Assembly (NCBI GenBank): GCA_009921765.1
Contig: RFXC01000012.1
Location: 1 to 39,740, forward strand
DNA: 39,740 bases
Reading direction: 5' to 3'
From: Betaproteobacteria bacterium
Lineage (GTDB): Bacteria; Pseudomonadota; Gammaproteobacteria; Burkholderiales; Burkholderiaceae
The position numbers and the translations under genes are program-made. Position 1 is the first letter of the stretch. Every line of letters starts with the position of its first letter. Below, piece after piece: positions 15,718 through 23,653 of this stretch. The notes beneath the pieces were generated by a model. The model was not told the origin of the DNA. It did not search any database and saw nothing but the letters and a program-made list of their open reading frames with translations.

Positions 15718-18700
15718 AACGGCTGATCCGTTATTCGCTGAATCAGCCGCTCCTGGTTCTGATCGGTACGCTGCTCTTTGTCATTGCGGGCATCGTCGCC
15801 TTCCGACAACTCCCGGTTGAGGCCTTTCCAGACGTGACCGACACGCAGGTCACGGTGATCGCGCTCTACCCCGGCGCCGCAGCCGAGGAGGTTGAAAAGC
15901 AGGTCACGCTCCCGATTGAGGTCGCGCTTTCGGGGCTACCCAATTCCATCCGGCTGTTCTCCCACACGCAGTTCGGTCTGTCGTTCAACGTCATCACCTA
16001 CGACGACCACGCCAACGTCAACGTCATTCGCCAGCAGGTCAATGAACGCCTGCGAGGGGTGTCGCTGCCCGCGGGAGTAGAAGCCACCATCGCGCCAAAC
16101 GCCACGCCGGTTGGCGAGGTACTTCGCTACCGTCTGCGCGGCGAGGGCTACAGTCCGATTGAGTTGCGTTCAATCGAAGACTGGGTGGTTGAACGCTCGT
16201 TGCGACAGATCCCCGGGGTTGCCGATGTCATTGCGATGGGCGGTGCCATCAAACAATACGAGGTTCAACCCGACCCTGACCGCATGCGCGCCTACAAGCT
16301 CACCTACCAGCAGCTGCTCGAGGCGCTGGGCCGCGGCAACGCCAATGCTGGCGGGAGCTATGTCTCGCAGGGCGGGCAGCAGTTCACCATCCGCGGCATC
16401 GGGCTCCTCCGGAGCACCGACGACATTGGCCGCATCGCCATTGCCACACGAAACAGCACACCCATTCTGGTCTCTGACGTGGCACAGGTTCGACTTGGCG
16501 AAGTACCGCGCCTGGGTACGGTCGGGCAGGACGACGATAACGACGTGGTCACCGGGATTGTCATCATGCGCCGCGGTGAAAACCCCTCCGAGGTCCTGCG
16601 CCGGGTGAAGGAACGCATCGCCGACCTGAACGCACGCGGACTGCCTCCCGGCGTTCAGATCGCACCGTTCTATGACCGAACATGGCTGATGGAGCGCACG
16701 CTGCGCTCGGTGTTCACCAATCTGCTGGAGGGCGCCATCCTGGTCGCGCTGGTGCTCTATCTGTTTCTGTCAAACCTGCGGGCCAGCCTGCTGGTGGTCA
16801 TGATCATTCCGCTATCGCTGCTCGCCACGTTCCTGGGCCTGCGGATCATGGGAATTCCCGCGAACCTGCTGAGCCTGGGCGCGCTTGATTTCGGCATCAT
16901 CGTTGATGGCGCGGTCATCGTGATTGAAAACATCATGTATCGGCTCTCCTTGCGCGGCGAAGGCATGAGCGAGCGCGAGCGCACCAAGCTGATTGAATCA
17001 GCCGCTAACGAAGTCGGCCGGCCCACACTCTTCTCGATGCTCATCATCATCGCAGCCCATATTCCGATCTTCGCTTTGGAGCGGCATGAAGGCCGAATCT
17101 TCCAGCCCATGGCGTTGTCGGTGGTGGCGGCGCTCATTGCCTCGTTGATTCTTTCGCTCACGTTATTGCCCTTGCTCGCCCGGCAAATGCTGCGGCGACG
17201 GCTACCGCACCACGACAATCGGCTGGTCACTTTCTCAAAGCGCATCTATCGACCCGTTCTTGGCTGGGCTCTTGCCTGGCGAAAGACAGTCGTGATCGCG
17301 GCGCTGGTTGCGTTTGCGGCGGCGATGGGCGTTGCCACCCGCCTCGGCTCTGAATTTTTGCCCGAACTGAACGAGGGCACGCTCTGGGTCAACGTGCGCC
17401 TGCCGGCCAGCGTATCCATCGAGGAAGCGCAGGCGGTACTCCATCAGCTTAGATCGGCAATGCGCCGCATTCCGGAAGTTCGCACTGTTGTTTCAAAGGC
17501 GGGAAAGCCCGAGGACGGCACCGATCCGAAAACCATCGCGATGGCGGAAATGTTTGTCGACCTGAAGCCACCCGAGGAATGGCGGCGAGGCCTCACGCGC
17601 GAGCAGCTCCTCGAAGAACTGGAACGTGCGGTGCAATCCATTCCAGGTATGGAGCCCACTTTCTCGCAGCCGATTCGCGATAACGTGCTGGAGTCCATCT
17701 CGCAGATCGACGGCCAGATCGTGATCAAGCTTGCCGGCGACGATCTGGCCGTGCTTCGCAGCGCCATGCAGGCGATCGAGCACGAGGTGAAGCAGGTTCA
17801 GGGGGTGTATCGGGCGGAAATCGATCGGCTGGGCGAACTGCCTCAGTTGCTGATCGAAATCGACCGGGACCGCGTGGGTCGCTACGGACTCAACGTAGCG
17901 GACATTCAGGATGTGATCGAAGCCGCACTTGCCGGGCGGCCGGTCACCAGCATCTGGGAGGGCGAGCGCCGGTTCGGACTCGCCGTCCGCTTGGCGCCAA
18001 GCCAGCGATCGCTCTCGCAGCTCGCCAATATTCCCATCCCTACCCCCGATGGCGGCTACGTGGCACTGTCGGCGGTTGCAACCCTGCGGGAAGCCGGGGG
18101 CGCGATGAATATTGCGCGGGAGGCCGGTCGCCGCACCATGGCTATCGGCATTTTCATCCGCGGGCGCGACATGGGGTCAGTGGTTGCCGACATGAAGCAA
18201 CGGGTGGATCGCCATGTTCAGATTCCGCGCGGCTACGTACTCAGCTGGTCCGGTGAATTCGAAAACCAGGAACGCGCAATGAAACGGCTGAGCGTGGTGG
18301 TGCCACTATCGCTCGCGCTGATCTTCGTGCTGCTTTTTGATGCGTTCAAATCGCTGAAAGCTGCGCTGCTGATTCTGGTCAATGTGCCGCTTGCGCTCAT
18401 CGGGGGATTCGTCGCGTTGACCCTCTTCAACATTCCCTTGTCGGTCTCGGCGGCCATTGGATTCATTGCACTGTCCGGGCAGGCAGTGCTGAACGGCGTG
18501 GTCATGCTTTCGGTGTTTCAGCAGCTGCGCGCAAGCGGAATGAGTCTGATCGAGGCAATCACCGAAGGCGCAATGCAGCGGCTGCGAACGGTGCTGATGA
18601 CGGCCTTTCTCGCTGCGCTGGGGCTGTTGCCCATGGCAGTCAGCACAGCGATTGGCGCCGAGACCCAGCGTCCGCTCGCCATCGTGGTGATTGGCGGACT

Positions 18701-18806
18701 GGCCTCAGCCACACTACTCACTCTGCTCGTGCTGCCCGTGCTTTATGCAATGTGGTTCGGTCGATCGGAAGGGGCAACGCCCCTCGCCAAAGTGCCGGCT
18801 GCGTGA
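15714..18806 (+). CDS. Heavy-metal efflux RND transporter, CzcA-like
   Basis: This 1030-residue inner-membrane pump has the HAE/HME-RND topology: TM1 at about 12-30, a periplasmic loop, TM2-6 at about 335-490, a second loop and TM8-12 at about 860-1020. The TM4 proton-relay motif reads D392-FGIIVD398-GAVIVIE405-N, the CzcA pattern (Asp, Asp, Glu) of divalent-cation exporters for Co, Zn, Cd or Ni. It differs from the SLGGIAIAIGAMVDAA pattern of Cu/Ag CusA. Proton influx drives metal from the periplasm or cytoplasm through the CzcB and CzcC homologues. The length is slightly below CzcA (about 1060). The exact metal cannot be read from the sequence. Confidence 0.92.
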   Translation: MKRLIRYSLNQPLLVLIGTLLFVIAGIVAFRQLPVEAFPDVTDTQVTVIALYPGAAAEEVEKQVTLPIEVALSGLPNSIRLFSHTQFGLSFNVITYDDHANVNVIRQQVNERLRGVSLPAGVEATIAPNATPVGEVLRYRLRGEGYSPIELRSIEDWVVERSLRQIPGVADVIAMGGAIKQYEVQPDPDRMRAYKLTYQQLLEALGRGNANAGGSYVSQGGQQFTIRGIGLLRSTDDIGRIAIATRNSTPILVSDVAQVRLGEVPRLGTVGQDDDNDVVTGIVIMRRGENPSEVLRRVKERIADLNARGLPPGVQIAPFYDRTWLMERTLRSVFTNLLEGAILVALVLYLFLSNLRASLLVVMIIPLSLLATFLGLRIMGIPANLLSLGALDFGIIVDGAVIVIENIMYRLSLRGEGMSERERTKLIESAANEVGRPTLFSMLIIIAAHIPIFALERHEGRIFQPMALSVVAALIASLILSLTLLPLLARQMLRRRLPHHDNRLVTFSKRIYRPVLGWALAWRKTVVIAALVAFAAAMGVATRLGSEFLPELNEGTLWVNVRLPASVSIEEAQAVLHQLRSAMRRIPEVRTVVSKAGKPEDGTDPKTIAMAEMFVDLKPPEEWRRGLTREQLLEELERAVQSIPGMEPTFSQPIRDNVLESISQIDGQIVIKLAGDDLAVLRSAMQAIEHEVKQVQGVYRAEIDRLGELPQLLIEIDRDRVGRYGLNVADIQDVIEAALAGRPVTSIWEGERRFGLAVRLAPSQRSLSQLANIPIPTPDGGYVALSAVATLREAGGAMNIAREAGRRTMAIGIFIRGRDMGSVVADMKQRVDRHVQIPRGYVLSWSGEFENQERAMKRLSVVVPLSLALIFVLLFDAFKSLKAALLILVNVPLALIGGFVALTLFNIPLSVSAAIGFIALSGQAVLNGVVMLSVFQQLRASGMSLIEAITEGAMQRLRTVLMTAFLAALGLLPMAVSTAIGAETQRPLAIVVIGGLASATLLTLLVLPVLYAMWFGRSEGATPLAKVPAA

Positions 18807-18819
18807 GATCGCCTCGTGT

Positions 18820-18829
18820 GGCAGCTGCC
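18820..18829. terminator. Palindrome between convergent czcA and dctM
   Basis: GGCAGCTGCC is a perfect 10-bp palindrome in the 25-bp convergent gap, flanked by ATCGC (18808-18812) and GCGAT (18835-18839) that can pair around it. It could form a cruciform or transcript hairpin. No T-run. Confidence 0.25.
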
Positions 18830-18831
18830 CG

Positions 18832-20109
18832 CTAGCGATACACCAGATCGCGCAGCCACAGGCTCAGTTCGGGCACGAACGTAATCACCGCCAGGCAGGC
18901 CACCACCACCGCCACGTACGGCATGATAGGCGGGATGATCTCGTCGTACGAGATCTTCGCGACCGTACAGGCCGCAAACAGGTTCACACCGAACGGCGGC
19001 GTGATCATGCCAAGCGCCAGGTTCACCACCATGATGATGCCGAAGTGCACGGGATCGATGCCGAACTGAATGGCGACCGGGGCCAGGATCGGCGCGAGCA
19101 CCACAATCGCAGCACCGGTCTCGATGAACATGCCGATCACGAACAGGAACGCATTCACCCCGATCAGATAGGCAATCGGGCCATCAAAATTCGCCGCCAC
19201 CCAGTTGCCGACTGCAGCGGGTACGCCCGCGCGAGTGATGAGGAACGCGAACAGGCCTGCGGTCGCGATGATCAGCATGATCACCGTGGTGGACACCACC
19301 GTTTTCTGAAGCGCGCGCACCAGATCCTGCCAGCCGATTTTTCGATAGACGAACATGCCGACAATCAGCGCGTAAAACACCGCAGTGACTGACGCCTCGG
19401 TAGGGGTGAATACGCCGCCGTAAATACCGCCCAGCACAACCACCGGCATGAGGAGCGCGAGACTCGCCTGCCTGAAGGCCACCGCCAGTTCCAACCGGCC
19501 CTCGCCGTCACGCTTGCCATGACCGGTGATCTTGCACCAGACGAAGATGAACAGGATCAGCGCGCCACCGATCAGAAGTCCGGGACCAAACCCGGCGATG
19601 AACATCTCGCCCACCGACACCTCGGCCGATACCCCGTAGAGAATCATCGGGATGGAAGGGGGAATGATCACGCCGAGTTCAGCCGACGAGGCCTGAAGCG
19701 CCGCCGCGCGCTGAACCGGGTAGCCGTAGCGAACCATTGCAGGAATGAGGATCGCGCCAATGGCAAAGGTGGTGGCCACACTGGACCCCGACACCGCCGC
19801 GAAGATCATGCAGGTGAGGACGCAACTCATCGCAAGCCCGCCCTGCACGCCACCCACCAGCGCTCGAGCCAGATTCACCAGGCGCTCGGAAATGCCGCCC
19901 GCCTCCATGAGATTCCCCGACAGGATGAAGAAGGGAATCGCCACCAGCGGGAACTTGTCGATCGAGGTGAAGAGTTGTCGGGCCGACTCCAGCATCGGCA
20001 TGTTGGAGAAAAATTGAATGCCGGCGATGGAGGCGAGACCGATAGCCACCGCAACCGGTACGCTGAGCGCAAGCAGCGCAAGAAAAATGGTGAAGATTGC
20101 CGGAACCAT
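18832..20109 (-). CDS. dctM: TRAP transporter large permease DctM
   Basis: This 425-residue membrane protein carries the DctM signature from its start (AIFTIFLALLALSVPVAVAIGLAS) through PLVAIPFFILSGNLMEAGGIS, the conserved SGSSVATTFAIGAILIPAM, IIPPSIPMILYGVSAE and the C-terminal NLALGMITPPFGVNLF. About 11-12 TM helices are visible. It uses the sodium gradient to move a substrate delivered by DctP. It starts 27 nt after dctQ in the same minus-strand operon. Between it and the convergent czcA end (25 bp) lies a GGCAGCTGCC palindrome (18820-18829). Confidence 0.94.
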   Translation of the reverse strand: MVPAIFTIFLALLALSVPVAVAIGLASIAGIQFFSNMPMLESARQLFTSIDKFPLVAIPFFILSGNLMEAGGISERLVNLARALVGGVQGGLAMSCVLTCMIFAAVSGSSVATTFAIGAILIPAMVRYGYPVQRAAALQASSAELGVIIPPSIPMILYGVSAEVSVGEMFIAGFGPGLLIGGALILFIFVWCKITGHGKRDGEGRLELAVAFRQASLALLMPVVVLGGIYGGVFTPTEASVTAVFYALIVGMFVYRKIGWQDLVRALQKTVVSTTVIMLIIATAGLFAFLITRAGVPAAVGNWVAANFDGPIAYLIGVNAFLFVIGMFIETGAAIVVLAPILAPVAIQFGIDPVHFGIIMVVNLALGMITPPFGVNLFAACTVAKISYDEIIPPIMPYVAVVVACLAVITFVPELSLWLRDLVYR

Positions 20110-20136
20110 GAGCGCCGCTCCTGGTGAGTCAGTGAA

Positions 20137-20631
20137 TTACTGCTGCGTTTCGAGCTCGCCGCGCCTGGGGTCCAGGTAGTTCGCGAGTAACCCCAGCACC
20201 CCGAACATGGCGCCCACCGGAATGGCTGCGTAGGCCCATGAAATGGGGATCTCAAGCCCGGCCAGGTTCTGAAAGCGCACCCGGTACACCACATCCCAGC
20301 CGTACCAGACCACCACCAGCAGAAACAGCATGGTGACCGCAGTGATCGAAAAGTGAAGAACCGGCAGGTACTTCGTTTTTGCAACCGTTCGGTAAAGCAG
20401 ATCGACCGACAGCAAGGCCCCGCCGCGAAGCGCTGCGCTGAGCCCCAGGAACACGCTCCAGATCATGAGCGTACGGGTAAGCACCTCCGTCCAGGTGGAG
20501 GGTTCCTGAAGCACAAAGCGCGCGATGATCTGATAGCCGCCGCAAAGCGCAGCGATGGCGAGCGTGATGCACGCCAGGGCAAGAACGAACTGACCGACCA
20601 CCCGGTCGGCTGCGAGAATCCACTGCCGCAC
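20137..20631 (-). CDS. dctQ: TRAP transporter small permease DctQ
   Basis: This 164-residue four-TM protein has helices near 15-35, 50-68, 87-107 and 127-148, with the DctQ motif WTEVLTRTLMIWSVFLGLSAALRGGA. The start is a GTG at 20629-20631 with a strong GGAGG 7 nt upstream; no ATG is suitably placed. It lies between dctP and dctM in the operon, separated from dctP by 108 bp with a large stem-loop. Confidence 0.9.
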   Translation of the reverse strand: MRQWILAADRVVGQFVLALACITLAIAALCGGYQIIARFVLQEPSTWTEVLTRTLMIWSVFLGLSAALRGGALLSVDLLYRTVAKTKYLPVLHFSITAVTMLFLLVVVWYGWDVVYRVRFQNLAGLEIPISWAYAAIPVGAMFGVLGLLANYLDPRRGELETQQ

Positions 20632-20682
20632 GATGAGCCCTCCAGTTAAGCGTCAGCGCCTGCGCCATGCGCGCGGGCGGCG

Positions 20683-20715
20683 CCGGCGCACCCCGGGACT
20701 GAGGGGTTGCGCCGG
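20683..20715 (-). other. Strong intercistronic stem-loop between dctP and dctQ
   Basis: CCGGCGCA-CCCC (20683-20694) pairs with GGGG-T-TGCGCCGG (20703-20715): 12 base pairs with a single bulged base and an 8-nt loop. It lies 25 nt after the dctP stop on the transcript. There is no U-tract after it, so it is more likely an mRNA-stability or partial-termination element than a full terminator. Such an element would keep the soluble receptor in excess over the membrane subunits. Confidence 0.5.
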
Positions 20716-20739
20716 ACAGGCCGCGGGCGAGCGCAGCCC

Positions 20740-21732
20740 TTACTTCGCGTTGCGGATGGCGTCGATGTTGGCCTGGCCGAAACGCTTGGCGTATTCGGCG
20801 TAAGCCGGGGCGAGCGAATTCTGGAATGCAGCCTTCTCGTCGGGGCTGAGCGCACGGATCTGCATCCCCGCAGCCTTCAGCGACTCGATGCCCTCACGCT
20901 CGAGCTGCTCAACCCGCTGACGCGACACCGCCGCGCCTTCCCGGGCAATCTGAACGATCAGCTTGCGGTCATCGGGTGACATCTTGTTGTACGCCGCGGG
21001 CGACATCAGCACCAGGGCAGGCGAATACAGGTGGCCGGAGAGCGTGAGGTGCTTCTGAACCTGCACGAACTTGGCCGAGACAATCACGCCGATGGGATTT
21101 TCCTGGCCGTCTACCGTACCCTGCTGAAGCGCGCTGAACAGCTCGGGAAAGGCCATGGGCGTGGGCAGCGCGCCCAGCGTACGGAAGGCCGTCATATGCA
21201 CCTGATTTTCCATCGTGCGGATCTTCAGACCCTTGGCATCCGCAGGCGACTTCACCTCGCGGCGATTGTTCGTCATGTGGCGGAAACCGTTTTCAGACCA
21301 GGCAAGGCAGACCAGTCCCTTGGACGGACATTTGTCGAGAATCGCCTGACCGATCGGACCGTCGAGCACGCCCCGGGCATGTGCGTAGTCGCGAAACAGG
21401 AAGGGGATATCGGTGATCAGCGTGTCGGGAACAAAATTGCCCACCGGGCCGGTCGAGGTGGTCACCAGGTCGATGGTGCCAAGCTGGGCACCTTCAGTCA
21501 TTTCGCGCTCACCGCCCAGCTGGAAGTTGGGGAACAATTCGATCTTGTAGCGCCCGCCCATGCGCTCGGCGACTGCCTTCTGCATGTAGGCTGCGCCTAC
21601 GCCGTAGTGCGCCTCGGTAGGAAGACCGAACCCGAACTTGAGCACGGTCTGCGCCGACGCAGCCAAGGGCAACGCGGCAAGCGATGCAGCAACGAGCCAT
21701 CCCCGTCCGGCGGCCGAAATTCTGTTGAACAT
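20740..21732 (-). CDS. dctP: TRAP transporter solute-binding protein DctP
   Basis: This is 330 residues from ATG 21732, with GGAG 8 nt upstream. A longer in-frame start at 21792 would hide the Sec signal (FNRISAAGRGWLVAASLAALPLAASA). DctP landmarks follow: KIELFPNFQLGGEREMTEGAQ, IPFLFRDYAHARGV, the carboxylate-binding Arg in KGLKIRTMEN and LQQGTVDGQENP. The conserved Arg suggests an organic acid ligand. It is the first gene of a dctP-Q-M operon, divergent by 151 bp from the aldolase-dehydrogenase-IOR genes, so the imported acid is probably their substrate (inference). Confidence 0.92.
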   Translation of the reverse strand: MFNRISAAGRGWLVAASLAALPLAASAQTVLKFGFGLPTEAHYGVGAAYMQKAVAERMGGRYKIELFPNFQLGGEREMTEGAQLGTIDLVTTSTGPVGNFVPDTLITDIPFLFRDYAHARGVLDGPIGQAILDKCPSKGLVCLAWSENGFRHMTNNRREVKSPADAKGLKIRTMENQVHMTAFRTLGALPTPMAFPELFSALQQGTVDGQENPIGVIVSAKFVQVQKHLTLSGHLYSPALVLMSPAAYNKMSPDDRKLIVQIAREGAAVSRQRVEQLEREGIESLKAAGMQIRALSPDEKAAFQNSLAPAYAEYAKRFGQANIDAIRNAK

Positions 21733-21883
21733 GATCTTGTCTCCTGGCGGATGTGGTTGAATAGTTGTGTGCGGGTTCCGGGGCGGCAACACGGCGCCCG
21801 CGCCTTAGCCCGAACCGACCCCTTTGAAACGGGATTCGCCCGGAAGCTTATTCGTCATTTCCCACCGACTCAAGCGGAAAACA

Positions 21884-22660
21884 ATGAAACCCAACCCGCT
21901 CCAGGCCCCACTTGCCGCTGGCGAAACCGTGGTCGGCGCCATGACCTTCGAGTTCTTTTCGCCCGGCATGTCCGCCATTCTGGCCAATTCCGGATGCCGC
22001 TTCGTCATCTACGACATGGAGCACACGGGGTTGGGCTTTGAAACCCTCAAGTGGCTGTTTTCAACCTGCCGCGGTTTGCCGATCGAGCCGATGGTACGCG
22101 TGCCGCGCGGGCAATATCCCTACCTGGCCCGGGCGCTCGATATTGGCGCCCGCGGCGTGATGATTCCCATGGTGGAATCGGCCGAGCAGGCGCGAGAAAT
22201 CGTCGATGCCTGCCGCTATCCGCCAGTCGGGCGACGGGGTGCAGGATTCGGTTTTGCTCAATGCGACTACCTGGGTGGGGATGTGGGGCAGAAGATTCAG
22301 ATCGCCAATCAGCGAACCACGGTCATCGCGCAGATTGAAACCGAACGCGGGCTTGCCAACCTCGAGGCCATCGCCCAGGTGCCGGGCATCGATGTGCTGT
22401 GGCTTGGGCACTTCGACCTCTCCAACTTCATGGGCATTCCGGCACAGTTCGATCACCCCGAGTTCGATGCCGCCATGCTGAAAATCGCGCAGGTCGCACG
22501 GGCCCATGGCAAATCAGCTGGTTTCATGGCAACCGACCGCGCCTGGATCGACCGCGCGCGCAAGCTCGGCTACAACATGCTTGCGATCGGTACCGATACC
22601 GGGTTGCTTGCGGCCGCCACCAGCGAACTCACGGCCTACGCCGGACGCAGCGGGAGCTGA
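21884..22660 (+). CDS. HpcH/HpaI-family class II aldolase
   Basis: This 258-residue cytoplasmic enzyme starts at ATG 21884 (MKPNPLQAPLAAGE), preceded by GCGGAAA; the upstream in-frame start at 21824 has no family support. HpcH/HpaI landmarks are FVIYDMEHTGLGFE, PMVRVPRGQYPYLARALDIGA (split after VPRG), GVMIPMVESAEQARE, VIAQIETERGLANLEAIAQVPGID and LWLGHFDLSNFMG. The Glu of QIE and the Asp of HFD would hold the divalent metal. The family cleaves 4-hydroxy-2-oxo acids to pyruvate plus an aldehyde, or the reverse. It is the first gene of a plus-strand operon, 3 nt before the dehydrogenase. The true substrate is unknown. Confidence 0.88.
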   Translation: MKPNPLQAPLAAGETVVGAMTFEFFSPGMSAILANSGCRFVIYDMEHTGLGFETLKWLFSTCRGLPIEPMVRVPRGQYPYLARALDIGARGVMIPMVESAEQAREIVDACRYPPVGRRGAGFGFAQCDYLGGDVGQKIQIANQRTTVIAQIETERGLANLEAIAQVPGIDVLWLGHFDLSNFMGIPAQFDHPEFDAAMLKIAQVARAHGKSAGFMATDRAWIDRARKLGYNMLAIGTDTGLLAAATSELTAYAGRSGS

Positions 22661-22663
22661 CGC

Positions 22664-23647
22664 ATGAGCTTTCGAATCGGACTGACCCGCGATCTCATCA
22701 AGGCTGACGGCGAGCCCTCGTTTGGGCGAGGCCCGCTCGACCTGTTGAACAACGCGCCCGACCTCACCTGGGAACTCATCCCCGAGACCCTGAGCGAGAT
22801 CACGCCCGACGTGGCGGCCCGCTATGATGGTCTCTACGTCAACGCGCCGCGCGTTACGCGGGCCAGCGTTGCGCGCAGCGACTGCCGCGTACGAATCGTG
22901 GCGCGCCACGGCGTGGGCTACGACTCGGTTGACTGCGCCGCGCTGGCTGAGCGCGGCATCACGCTGACCAACACACCGGTGGCAGTTCGCCGGCCCGTTG
23001 CGGTCGCCACGCTCACGCTCATCTTTGCGCTCGCCGGCCGACTCTTCACCAAAGATCGCCTCACCCGGACGGGCCGCTGGAACGAACGCACCAGCCACAT
23101 GGGGCTGGGTCTGACCCGTCGCACGCTTGGCATCATTGGCGCTGGCGGCATTGGCCGGGAAATTCTCTCCCTCGCTGCGCCCTTCGGCTGGAAGATGCTG
23201 GTGTCCGATCCTTTCGCCGATTCCACGGATATTCGGGCGCTACAGGGCGAACCTGTCGCACTCGATCAGTTGCTCGCCCGCTCCGATTTTGTCGTCGCGT
23301 GCTGCATCCTCAATGACCAGACTCGCCATTTGATGAATGCGCAGCGCTTTGCACAGATGAAGCCCGAGGCATTTTTCATCAATGTTGCACGCGGCCCGGT
23401 GGCCGACGAAACGGCGCTGATCGATGCGCTACGCGCCGGTCGGATCGCAGGCGCAGGGCTCGATGTCTTTGAACAGGAACCGGTTGACCCCAACAACCCC
23501 CTGTTATCTATGGAGCAGGTCATTGTCACCCCGCATGCACTGTGCTGGACCGACGAGTGCTTCGACGCCATCGCCCGCGAAGGGCTGGGGTGTCTGGTGG
23601 ATTTCGCGGCGGGCCGAACGCCCCGCTCGGTTGTCAAGGCAGGATGA
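22664..23647 (+). CDS. D-2-hydroxyacid dehydrogenase (NAD-dependent)
   Basis: This 327-residue cytoplasmic enzyme has the D-isomer 2-hydroxyacid dehydrogenase fold. The nucleotide site is LGIIGAGGIGREI (about 153-165), the catalytic Arg is in NVARGPVADE (about 242), the Glu in GLDVFEQEPVD and the His in TPHALCW. It interconverts a D-2-hydroxy acid and a 2-oxo acid with NAD(H). GGGAG precedes the ATG. It sits between an aldolase and a 2-oxoacid oxidoreductase, so its 2-oxo product could feed the latter. Confidence 0.9.
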   Translation: MSFRIGLTRDLIKADGEPSFGRGPLDLLNNAPDLTWELIPETLSEITPDVAARYDGLYVNAPRVTRASVARSDCRVRIVARHGVGYDSVDCAALAERGITLTNTPVAVRRPVAVATLTLIFALAGRLFTKDRLTRTGRWNERTSHMGLGLTRRTLGIIGAGGIGREILSLAAPFGWKMLVSDPFADSTDIRALQGEPVALDQLLARSDFVVACCILNDQTRHLMNAQRFAQMKPEAFFINVARGPVADETALIDALRAGRIAGAGLDVFEQEPVDPNNPLLSMEQVIVTPHALCWTDECFDAIAREGLGCLVDFAAGRTPRSVVKAG

Positions 23648-23653
23648 CTCATC

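Noticed and set aside
15714..18806. Cu/Ag-specific CusA assignment for the RND pump
   Set aside because: TM4 has the DFGIIVDGAVIVIEN pattern of divalent-cation pumps, not the CusA pattern.
18691..19392. His/Arg/Asp-rich plus-strand frame opposite dctM (looks metal-binding beside czcA)
   Set aside because: The His/Asp/Arg richness is the usual antisense of hydrophobic codons in a membrane protein. The minus-strand DctM reading is unambiguous.
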